A stretch of DNA of 64,000 bases from contig NZ_KQ474102.1 in assembly GCF_001401755.1 (NCBI RefSeq), positions 196,595-260,594 on the forward strand, written 5' to 3'. Under the pieces are notes generated by a model. It searched no databases. It was not told the origin of the DNA and worked only from the letters and a program-made list of their open reading frames with translations. This DNA is from Aquimarina longa SW024. Lineage in GTDB: Bacteria > Bacteroidota > Bacteroidia > Flavobacteriales > Flavobacteriaceae. The position numbers were made by a program, and so were the translations under genes. This document shows, in pieces, positions 9,038 through 17,169 of the stretch (its first letter is position 1; each line of letters opens with the position of its first letter).

Positions 9038-9546
9038 TGGACTTGCAAGGTTAATTTCTGATCTTCTAAAACCCTATTACAAGAACCATTACTATACCAT
9101 CTATAATAACTACTCCTACTAACTTTTAGCACTTTACATATTTTCTCAATGGAATACATATTATTTATATGAAACCATGAATTGATAGATTTCTCATCGC
9201 TCTTGGAGAAAATGGGAACGACTTTTTTTAAGATCTCCGGTTCTAATTGGGCCTCTTTAAGAACTTTACATAACTCCTTTACTTCTTAGATATCTATTTA
9301 GGAAGAAGGTAATTTAGAAGTCTTTTTAGAAAACCAATTTTCACTATCTAACTTACGCCAACATAAATCCTATCAACTTTAATCCCTAATTCATTGGCTA
9401 ATTCTTTTATGTTTTTTCGCTTATAGCTTAACTGAACAGCTTCTGGTTTAAATTCTTTACTGTAAAATCGTTTCTTTATTTTTCTAAGATATTTATTTAA
9501 ACATAAACTGTCTTAAATATCTGTCCGAATAAAGGTAACAACTCCA
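9038..9546 (-). mobile_element. Remnant of an IS3-family element (orfA decayed, most of orfB deleted)
   Basis: This 509-bp segment is a relative of the intact element at 45523-46796. It shares the same outer ends: TGGAGTTG...ATTCGGACA on the orfA side and CTTGCAAGTCCA on the orfB side. In orfA the start ATG is lost (ATA) and a deletion shifts the frame after VDRIY. OrfB keeps its first 37 or so residues (MYSIEKICKVLKVSRSSYYRW...EDQKLTL, from 9159) and then jumps directly to the right terminal repeat, so the DDE domain is absent. It cannot transpose on its own. The ends are intact enough that a full-length relative could in principle act on it. Confidence 0.85.
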
Positions 9547-9890
9547 TTCTGAGCCTGGTGAGAAAAATTACACATCCCAATCATTAGTAAACAATACAAA
9601 ATCTCTTCTTTGATTTGATGTATTTTTAATAATACATTTAAGCCAAATCATTGCTGTACTAGAATATTCCTTACCTTTTATTCTTGGGTTCAACAAATTT
9701 TTAGCATTTGTTTAAACCAACTGTTCGAAGGTTAGTTCTCCAGAAACATCTTCGTAGATAAAAAGTTCTTGATCATTTAGAAATACTTTTTCTGTAATCA
9801 AATTTTCATCTATTTTAAATACCTGCGAAAATGCAGGTAATGTAGAAATACATAAAAAAGTGATCGTAAATAAAAATAGAAATCTATTTT
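9547..9890 (-). pseudogene. N-terminal fragment of a 7TMR-DISM sensor protein, cut by the IS remnant
   Basis: Read on the minus strand, the region gives a signal peptide (FLFLFTITFLCISTLPAFSQ) followed by VFKIDENLITEKVFLNDQELFIYED, an in-frame TAA after TFEQLV, and then NLLNPRIKGKEYSSTAMIWLKCIIKN and RRDFVLFTNDWDV. The pattern (S)xxxxWlkcxikN...rDfvLftndW is that of the extracellular 7TMR-DISMED2 domain, which normally precedes seven membrane helices and a histidine kinase or other output. The reading breaks off exactly at the IS boundary and no C-terminal half is found beyond it. It has both a nonsense codon and an IS truncation. Confidence 0.7.
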
Positions 9891-10108
9891 TATTGTTGTA
9901 AATCGAGCATTTTCAAATTCTGTAAACTGGTATTTGGTCAAAAACATCCGTTAATTTCAATTTATATCTTAAAGAAAGTGAAAAATATAATACTCTTCTC
10001 TATTTTAAGAATCTTTAGAAATGCTCTGAATTTTATTACTCCCCGATAAATATTTTATAATCAAAAGAATATAAAAATTAAACTTCTCTCACTTTAATCT
10101 TACTTTTT

Positions 10109-10157
10109 AAAACATAAAAGCCTATCACTGTAATCAGTAATAGGCTTTTTATGTTTT
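10109..10157 (-). terminator. Intrinsic terminator of the chitinase gene
   Basis: Long stem AAAACATAAAAGCCTAT / ATAGGCTTTTTATGTTTT around a 14-nt loop, just downstream of the stop codon at 10178. The A/T-rich flanks let it work in either direction. Confidence 0.8.
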
Positions 10158-10177
10158 AATCTAATCGATTGTTATAC

Positions 10178-13174
10178 TTAATTTTTTATTACTTTTTGTG
10201 TTCGAGTTTTACCGTTTATTTCTAATTTCACAAAATACATTCCTTTAGGAAAAGTATTGGTATCCCATTGGTATTGATGCATTCCAGATTCTAAATTTTT
10301 ATCAATCAACACTTTTATTTTATTTCCTATTACGTTATATATTTCTAGAGTAACTGAAGTCTCTTCGTGTAAGCTAAATCTAAAATTAGCAGTAGTCTCT
10401 ACTGGATTTGGAAATATATTGAATGATGTCTTTTCATTTTTTATAGATTTCTGTACTGAAAACTGATTAGTTTTTATAGAGCACTCCCCTAATAATGTCC
10501 ATGATCTACCACTCCCTGTAGGACCATTATCTACCTCTGGGTTAGATCGAGTCCACCAGTTTGCTCTATATTTTTTAGTATTAAGTTGTACTTCATCTCC
10601 TTTTGTATATGTAGCCCCTGATGACCACATCGGTATTCCTGTACATCCTCCTCCAGATTCTTCTTTTACTATAACTTCTATAGCAGAAGAGGTTGCATAT
10701 GCTCCTAGGTTATCAGTTGCTATAGCTGTTAAAGTATGAGTCCCAACAGGTGCATTATCCCATGTAATACTAAATGGCTTAGAAGTATCTGTTCCTAAAC
10801 TCGTTTCATTAGCAAAAAACTCTACTTTAGCTATTATACCATCAGTATCCATAGCATTTGCAGTAATTACTATAGCTGTTCCTTGATCAAAAGAAGCTCC
10901 TGATGATGGAGATGATATATTTACAACTGGTACCTCATTATAGGTATCCGTAATATTAATTAGTACAGTACTAGATGTTCCTGTAGCCCCTTCGTTATCT
11001 GTAGCTATTGCTGTAATATTGTACGTGCCTGTCGTGGTAGGGTTCCACGTTATATTATATGGAGTAGTTGTATCAATACCTACACTTGCTCCATCAATAA
11101 AAAATTCTACTTTAGCAATACTTCCATTATCTGATGCACTAGCACTTATATTAATACCATTTCCTAATAGAAAATTATCATTATTAGAAGGTTCTGTAAT
11201 AGTAACTACTGGCGGTGGATTCCCTCCATTTAGCGCATCTAGATATGCTCTGTGTTCATTAGAAAACTCAAAATTATTAAAGGCATCCCAGTTAATAGAC
11301 CACGTCATCAATCCTCTAAGGTTTGGATAGCTTTGGGAGAGTGTATAGTTTCCTCCATATGAAGTTCCTTTAATTAAATAATCTAACGCTTTATGAACTT
11401 CTGCAGGTGGAACAAAACCTCCTCCTGCATTAATATTTGCTGGAAGACCAATTAGAACTTGATCCTGTCTAAGAGGTGGAAAAAATTTAGAAGGGTCTTT
11501 AGTGATAGGAAACCCTTTTAGAAGCATATCAGCCATAGATACATAAAAATCAGCATTACCCATAGCATAAAATTTATCATCTAAGGCTGTAATAGATCCT
11601 GAGTTATAATATTGGACTTGTAAGAATGTAAGTTTATCTCGTAATGCATGGATTACAGGTAGGTATGCTCCTGCCCTTCTATCAGCACCAGAAGAAATTC
11701 CTCCATAAAAACTATATCCTAATTGTACAAAGAAAGTCTCTGGAGCCATTGTTAAAATAAACGTATCTCCAAAGTGATCATATATCGTGTTAATCGCACT
11801 AATTAGATTAACAATACGAGGAGTAGTTGGATTACGAAAATCATCATCTCCTAAATTAAGTGCTAGCGATTGTCCTTCAAAATCAATATCCATACCATCA
11901 AATCCATATTCTTCAATAATTGAAATCATAGAAGTGACAAACTCATCTCTTTCTGCTATTGTATTCAATTGTACTGTTCCATTTGCTCCTCCAATCGAGA
12001 TCACTACTTCTTGTCCACGACTTTGTAATGTTTCTACACCTGTTCTAAAATCTGCATCAGAGATATTGGCTGCATCGGGTGTAAAATCTATAAGTGACGT
12101 ACTCCCAGAAACTGGTTCTGCAAAAGATATATTCACTACATCAAATTTAGAAGACACATTTTCTGGTCGTATAAAACCAGATCCATTCTCAAAATTATGC
12201 CAATATCCTACAATGACACGATTAGGCAGTTTTCCATCAGATCCTCCACCAGCTTTTACTCGAATAGGAATCACAGTAGAATTGGTTCTCGCTCCAACAT
12301 TATTAGTAGCAACAGCCGTTAATACATAATCATCTGGCGTAGCATCTACCCAAGTAAATGAATATGGCGCAGTGGTATCTTCTCCTAGTTTTGTGGCACC
12401 CTGAAAAAATTCTACCAAAGTAATAGTACCAGCTGCATCATAAGCTGATGCTGTTATAGTGATATCATCGCCTACTATAAAACTTGTATTATGTATTGGA
12501 GAGTTAATACTCACAGATAGAGGAGGTGGTCCTTCAGGATTCACTGTTATTGAAATAGCTGTAGTGGTGGTCGTTAATCCGTTATCGTCTATTGCTACAA
12601 CAGTAATCATATGATTTCCAATAACAATATCGTTCCAGTTTATACTATAGGGGGGTGAAGTGTCAACTCCAATACTTGTTGTTCCTTCAAAGAATTCTAC
12701 TTTTACAATTTCTCCATCAATATCAGAAGCATTTGCTGTAATAGTTACAGTATTACCTTCATCAAAAATACTTTTATCCAAAGGTGATGTAATCGCTACT
12801 ATTGGAGACTGATTCTGTCCGTCACAAGGACCAAGTAATGTCCATGGATTACCAGTACTCCCCACAGGACCACTATTAGTTTCTGGGTTATCTTGTGTCC
12901 ACCAATTTGCAATATATTTATTACCGTTAAATTGTACTTCATTACCTCCATTATATGTATTGGTAGATGACCATTCTTGAATATTAACACAATCATTTTG
13001 AACCGCATCATACTCCTCTTCAATTAAGATGATACTTGGAATATTATCTATCTTACTAAATCTGTTTACATGGATATTGGCATAACTGTTATACATATGG
13101 AGTATAAGCAGGAAAAAGAGCAGTATTAAAAATTTAAATGAGTTTTTGAACAAATAACAATAATTATTTTTCAT
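10178..13174 (-). CDS. Secreted multidomain GH18 chitinase with T9SS sorting domain
   Basis: 998 residues, exported. Order: signal peptide (to about 33); CBM5/12 chitin-binding module (about 58-115, WSSTNTYNGGNEVQFNGNKY...NWW); two Ig-like modules (about 122-308, each VEFFEGTTSIGVDTSPP-like); GH18 catalytic domain (about 318-640) with the DxxDxDxE motif as DGMDIDFE near 425-432 and SIGG upstream; two more Ig-like modules (about 655-830); a second CBM5/12 (about 846-895); and a type A T9SS C-terminal domain (about 920-998, FNIFPNPVETTANFRF...GMYFVKLEINGK). The intact DxDxE indicates an active endo/exo-chitinase. The symmetric CBM-Ig2-GH18-Ig2-CBM layout is notable. It has its own terminator and no PUL genes beside it. 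Confidence 0.95.
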   Translation of the reverse strand: MKNNYCYLFKNSFKFLILLFFLLILHMYNSYANIHVNRFSKIDNIPSIILIEEEYDAVQNDCVNIQEWSSTNTYNGGNEVQFNGNKYIANWWTQDNPETNSGPVGSTGNPWTLLGPCDGQNQSPIVAITSPLDKSIFDEGNTVTITANASDIDGEIVKVEFFEGTTSIGVDTSPPYSINWNDIVIGNHMITVVAIDDNGLTTTTTAISITVNPEGPPPLSVSINSPIHNTSFIVGDDITITASAYDAAGTITLVEFFQGATKLGEDTTAPYSFTWVDATPDDYVLTAVATNNVGARTNSTVIPIRVKAGGGSDGKLPNRVIVGYWHNFENGSGFIRPENVSSKFDVVNISFAEPVSGSTSLIDFTPDAANISDADFRTGVETLQSRGQEVVISIGGANGTVQLNTIAERDEFVTSMISIIEEYGFDGMDIDFEGQSLALNLGDDDFRNPTTPRIVNLISAINTIYDHFGDTFILTMAPETFFVQLGYSFYGGISSGADRRAGAYLPVIHALRDKLTFLQVQYYNSGSITALDDKFYAMGNADFYVSMADMLLKGFPITKDPSKFFPPLRQDQVLIGLPANINAGGGFVPPAEVHKALDYLIKGTSYGGNYTLSQSYPNLRGLMTWSINWDAFNNFEFSNEHRAYLDALNGGNPPPVVTITEPSNNDNFLLGNGINISASASDNGSIAKVEFFIDGASVGIDTTTPYNITWNPTTTGTYNITAIATDNEGATGTSSTVLINITDTYNEVPVVNISSPSSGASFDQGTAIVITANAMDTDGIIAKVEFFANETSLGTDTSKPFSITWDNAPVGTHTLTAIATDNLGAYATSSAIEVIVKEESGGGCTGIPMWSSGATYTKGDEVQLNTKKYRANWWTRSNPEVDNGPTGSGRSWTLLGECSIKTNQFSVQKSIKNEKTSFNIFPNPVETTANFRFSLHEETSVTLEIYNVIGNKIKVLIDKNLESGMHQYQWDTNTFPKGMYFVKLEINGKTRTQKVIKN

Positions 13175-13646
13175 GATTAAAAAGTTTAGTTTGTGTTATA
13201 GTAAAAAATATAGTTGACGCATTGATGTGTAGTTCATTAGTAAGAAATTAAAATATCCTTACTATCACTATGAATTTTCATTACATACTACTCTCTACTC
13301 TATTCAAAAACTCTATTAATGAGTTGTTTATGAAAAAACTACAAAACTAAACTTAATTAATTAATGTTAATTCCTTACTGTTTTTTAGCTAAATAAGCTA
13401 AAACTATAGACAAACAACATTATAAATAAGGAACTTTTATTATAATGAAAAACTTTATTTTTTAAAATTTAGAATTTGGTAAAATTTAATTTATTGAAGA
13501 ATCTTAATTAATAAAAAAACTAGATAAAGATTTATCATTAATCGGTGTAATTTCTTAGGAAGAAGAATTTATGTTCTTTAATTTTAGAAGAAAAATATAT
13601 GGGGAATAAAATTTATCTGAGCTAAAAAAACTGTCTTTACAACAAT
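13175..13646. other. Gene-free stretch between chitinase and phosphopantetheinyl transferase genes
   Basis: 472 bp, very AT-rich. It must hold the chitinase promoter (minus strand). I see no TAnnTTTG box that stands out, no long stem and no credible small gene. Confidence 0.6.
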
Positions 13647-14387
13647 TTAAGTAACAATTTTTATTTGTTCTCTAAGGGTATGCCAAAACTCACTTAAATC
13701 AGTAAAACTATTCTTTGGTAGTACTATAGAACAAATGTACTCTTCTATATGGCATGAAATAGCTTTATATTGGCTAAAGTTCTTAAAACTACTTATATAA
13801 GTAGTTCCTATTTTTTCTAAGGTTTCGATTTCTAAAACTTTAAAATCTATCATCAATCCTGTCTTTAGTATTTTTGATAAACCTTCTTTAACAGTCCACA
13901 TAAGAGTACTTCCCATAGCTGTTGTTAAAGAGTACGAATCTAATTTACTTATCTCTTTATCACATAGATAACTTTTTATAACGTCTATTTTATCTTCACT
14001 TATCTTCTCTATATCTATTCCTAACGGGTGTTCTTCAGGAAAAGCAAGAGCGACTCCATAACTATCACAATGACTTATGCTAACCTGTATATTTTGTTCT
14101 TTTATGTTTTTAACAACCGGAAATTGAAATACTCCATTTTGTATTAGTATGGAGTGAGCAGTCTGTTGTGTAATCAATATTTCTGATATTGCTCCTTTTG
14201 CAGTAATTTTTCCTAGTAGATAACTTGTTTTTCTCTTATCATACCTTAATGTATTGTAATAAGCATACTCATTAGGGTGCAACATAGATATCTCTTTTTC
14301 AAGATAGGATAATTCTTTATTAATTACACAAAATCCTCCTTTAAAACAACTTTTTTCTCTTTTAAAAAAAATTATGCCTTTATTCAT
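13647..14387 (-). CDS. 4'-phosphopantetheinyl transferase (Sfp/AcpT superfamily)
   Basis: 246 residues, cytoplasmic. It transfers the 4'-phosphopantetheine arm of CoA to a serine of carrier proteins. Motifs seen: VSISHCDSYGVALAF (about 102-116), GIDIE (123-127, Mg-binding Asp and Glu) and WTVKEGLSK (164-172). These are the P1a/P2/P3 motifs of the Sfp-type enzymes that serve NRPS/PKS carrier domains rather than the short AcpS. It lies 38 nt downstream of a type II thioesterase on the same strand, the usual company in non-ribosomal clusters. No NRPS or PKS is in the window, so it probably acts in trans on carrier proteins encoded elsewhere, or the cluster has lost its core. Confidence 0.92.
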   Translation of the reverse strand: MNKGIIFFKREKSCFKGGFCVINKELSYLEKEISMLHPNEYAYYNTLRYDKRKTSYLLGKITAKGAISEILITQQTAHSILIQNGVFQFPVVKNIKEQNIQVSISHCDSYGVALAFPEEHPLGIDIEKISEDKIDVIKSYLCDKEISKLDSYSLTTAMGSTLMWTVKEGLSKILKTGLMIDFKVLEIETLEKIGTTYISSFKNFSQYKAISCHIEEYICSIVLPKNSFTDLSEFWHTLREQIKIVT

Positions 14388-14425
14388 TGATTATAAATCT
14401 AATAAAATAATAGAGCTTGCTCTCT

Positions 14426-15151
14426 TTAGTTTAATTGATGTACTACTGATTCGCATGCATTACTAATTTTTTGAGCAATAGCTTTTGGATGTTTCAATAT
14501 AAAAAAATGATCCCCATCCAAAAACTGTATTGTTTGTGGAAATAATGTTTCTTCATTCCATTTCTTTATTCTTTCTAAAGAAACTTTTCCTTTTCCCTCT
14601 CCTATTTCTTCTTTACCCATACAAACAAATATAGGTATAGGAAATGGTTCATTCATATCATCGTATACATAATTTTCAATAGCACAAAAATCTGCTTTTA
14701 GAATTGGATAATATAATTCTAAAAGATCTTTATGTTCTAAAATCTCTTTGGGAAGTCCTCCCATTTCATTTACTTCTTCCCAAAATAGTTTTTTTGAGAA
14801 TGTTGAAATTTTCTTTTTTGTAATAACACTTGGCGCTCCTCGACCTGTAAAAAACAAACATACTGGTAAATGCATATCTTTACGAATCAGAGTTTTGATT
14901 AACTCATATCCTAATAAGGTTCCCATACTATGACCATAAATAAGATAAGGTTCATTTTTTATATGTTGCTGGACTTGGTTAAAAATATCTTCAACCATAA
15001 TCGAAACTTCATCAAGTAACTTTTCTTTAAATCTGGCTCCTCTACCTGGAAGCTCTACAGTAATCCACTCAAAATCTTTTGGCAAACATTTAGAAATTTC
15101 TTTAAAACTATATTTATTACCTCCTGCAAAAGGTATTGCTATGATTTTCAT
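14426..15151 (-). CDS. Type II thioesterase of the GrsT/RifR kind
   Basis: 241 residues, alpha/beta-hydrolase fold. It starts MKIIAIPFAGGNKYSFKEI with the family's N-terminal PxAGG; ELPGRGAR is the oxyanion region at about 33-40; the nucleophile Ser75 is in GHSMG; the C-terminal His is in LDGDHFFI near 216. Enzymes of this family clear misprimed or stalled acyl groups from NRPS/PKS carrier domains. The gene is followed by the Sfp-type transferase and preceded, 486 bp upstream, by a NusG-like antiterminator, so the three look like accessory parts of a biosynthetic cluster whose synthetase is missing here. Confidence 0.92.
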   Translation of the reverse strand: MKIIAIPFAGGNKYSFKEISKCLPKDFEWITVELPGRGARFKEKLLDEVSIMVEDIFNQVQQHIKNEPYLIYGHSMGTLLGYELIKTLIRKDMHLPVCLFFTGRGAPSVITKKKISTFSKKLFWEEVNEMGGLPKEILEHKDLLELYYPILKADFCAIENYVYDDMNEPFPIPIFVCMGKEEIGEGKGKVSLERIKKWNEETLFPQTIQFLDGDHFFILKHPKAIAQKISNACESVVHQLN

Positions 15152-15573
15152 TTTAATTTATTTTTTATTCATTCTAAAAATACCTCATTAGGTACTATTT
15201 AATTATTTAACATTAATCACTTCGCTGCTAATGAGTTATAAACCATTTAAATATATAGTTGCTGTTTAAGATTACAATATAGATGAACTATAAAAGAAAT
15301 TATGATTCATTTTAATCTTTGGGATCTCCCTAAATCAATATTATAAATATATTAAAGTAGTTTATACTATTAATAACTAAATCCCAACTTTAATAAATTA
15401 GGGTTCTATATTAATTGTAACACTTTTTTTACACATAAAAATGTATTAGTAAACTATATAAATAAAAATAGCTACATAATATATCTTATTGTAAGCTAAA
15501 AACGAAACTCCATAAGTTTACTATTACTAATAAAAATATATTCATTAATTTTATTCGTATACAACTACAATTC
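15152..15573. other. AT-rich leader upstream of the thioesterase gene
   Basis: About 420 bp without a gene. It probably contains the thioesterase promoter, or is the untranslated RNA between the NusG-like gene and the thioesterase gene. No synthetase remnants could be read in either strand. Confidence 0.5.
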
Positions 15574-15637
15574 ATTCTTAATTCTGATAGTTAAAAAGAA
15601 ATATAATGTATGCTTTTAAACTATCAGAATTAAGAAT
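15574..15637 (-). terminator. Long hairpin directly abutting the stop codon of the NusG-like gene
   Basis: Perfect 19-bp inverted repeat: ATTCTTAATTCTGATAGTT at 15574-15592 and its complement at 15619-15637, with pairing continuing after one mismatch toward the loop. The right arm touches the TAA at 15638-15640. No clear U-run follows in the minus direction, so it may be a terminator, a processing site or a target of the antiterminator itself. Confidence 0.6.
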
Positions 15638-16162
15638 TTAAGCTAGCACTAATTCTACAAGATCTGATGAAGGTACTGTTGCTACAATACTTTGTCTAAT
15701 AGAATCAATACGTACTACTATTTTATCTTCATTTTCTATTTTAACAATCTCACAATCCATACCATCTAATACTCCTTGTTTTATTTTTTTGAACTCACCT
15801 ACCTTTGGTACCATTCCCAAATTCTCTACTTTCATATCGACATTCATTTTCATAAGATGTCTAATAGAATTTATTTCGTGCTCCTGAACTTTAGCGAACT
15901 CTGATCCAAAACGGATAAAAGAACAAGGAGTCCTTACAGACAAAACTCTATCTACATCTTTTTTCAAATTGATTTTTACAAAAATATAAGAAGGAAATAG
16001 CGGCATTTCAACTTCTTTTTTACGATCACTCCATTTCCGAATTGTTTTTACAAGTGGTAAAAATGTTTCTATTCGGTTTTCTCTCAATAAAGCATCTATC
16101 TTTTTCTCATGACGAGATTGTACATATAGTACATACCACTTATTAGGACTACTAACACTCAT
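15638..16162 (-). CDS. Specialised NusG paralogue (UpxY/LoaP-type transcription antiterminator)
   Basis: 174 residues. The NGN domain is at about 8-110 (KWYVLYVQSRHEKKIDALL...LFPSYIFVKINLKKDVDRVL...FIRFG) and a C-terminal KOW-type segment at about 120-170 (VGEFKKIKQGVLDGMDCEIVKIENEDKIVVRID). It is shorter than housekeeping NusG and carries the UpxY-like LP(L/M)...KxRKWSDRKK signature. UpxY proteins open capsule operons in Bacteroides, and LoaP proteins open polyketide operons in Firmicutes, by helping RNA polymerase read through terminators. Here the genes downstream on the same strand are a thioesterase and a phosphopantetheinyl transferase, so a role in reading a secondary-metabolite operon is a reasonable inference. 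A 19-bp hairpin begins at its stop codon. Confidence 0.88.
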   Translation of the reverse strand: MSVSSPNKWYVLYVQSRHEKKIDALLRENRIETFLPLVKTIRKWSDRKKEVEMPLFPSYIFVKINLKKDVDRVLSVRTPCSFIRFGSEFAKVQEHEINSIRHLMKMNVDMKVENLGMVPKVGEFKKIKQGVLDGMDCEIVKIENEDKIVVRIDSIRQSIVATVPSSDLVELVLA

Positions 16163-17169
16163 TATAATTACATTAAGAATAAAAATTATTTAATTAAGGG
16201 TAAAGCTTCGCCATATGACTCACAATTTTTCTCTAAAAAATAGATTTTTTGTGAATCAATACTATTGGAAAATAATTTTAAAAAAACGACTAATTATATA
16301 AAAATATTTTTTCTAATTAACTAGTCTTTATAACAAAAAAAACAGTGGGGTAAAATAATACTTAAGCTATTATAAATTGCATGATCATGTTTTCTAAAAA
16401 AGCTCATTCAAATGTACAAATCTTAATCAACAAGGTTGTTACGGTTAACCCGTATTTTTTTAAAACAAAACTTTAAAAAACAGCTAAATAACTTAAAAAC
16501 AATTACTTAAGGCTAAAAAAAACATTACTTAAAGTGTAAATTAACATTTAAATAACTTTTTTTTAATAGAGAAAAAGTTGAAAAAAAACCATTAAGATGC
16601 GCTCTTTTTTTGTTGTAAATTTATGTATATTTTAATTCTAAACGCAACCTCCATATTTTCTTTATTAACTACACAATAAATCCACTAATCTTTTAATATA
16701 TCCATAAATAATAAATATCATATTTAGTTTTATATGCACGTTATAATTTTTTAATTATGATATGGATTTGATTCCTATAGGCTAAGATTATAAAATAGGA
16801 AGTAAGACTGAAAAAACAAAACAATTATATTTATTCCATTTAGAGGTAAGTATATAGAGGTTATCATATATCTTTTCTTTAAAAAAGTAAGCAAAACCTA
16901 AAAGCTTCTTTTTTAGAATACAGTTAAAATTATCTATTTTATTTACACAAACTCCATTAATTCATCCTTTTTTTAACATAAAAAACACTTATCCTGATAA
17001 ACCTAACTATCTATATCAAGTAAAAAAAACTTAAAAAACAAAAAATAACATAAAATTCACTTAAATCAAGCCCAGAAAAGAATAATAAATCTTCATAGCG
17101 TAACTTTGAATACTTAACATTAACATGAGTATAACCTCATGAAATTTATTAACAAAAACAAACTCAACT
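16163..17169. other. One-kilobase AT-rich intergenic region
   Basis: Separates the divergent NusG-like and BSP-protease genes and must hold both promoters. It is very AT-rich with scattered A and T runs. I found no ORF with recognisable protein, no stem of more than about 8 bp and no RNA motif. The unusual length is the only remarkable thing. Confidence 0.5.

Noticed and set aside
11787..12329. Plus-strand open frame of 180 codons
   Set aside because: Antisense shadow of the GH18 catalytic domain.
16163..17169. Hidden small genes or an RNA in the 1-kb spacer
   Set aside because: Only short low-complexity frames and weak stems were seen; nothing supportable.
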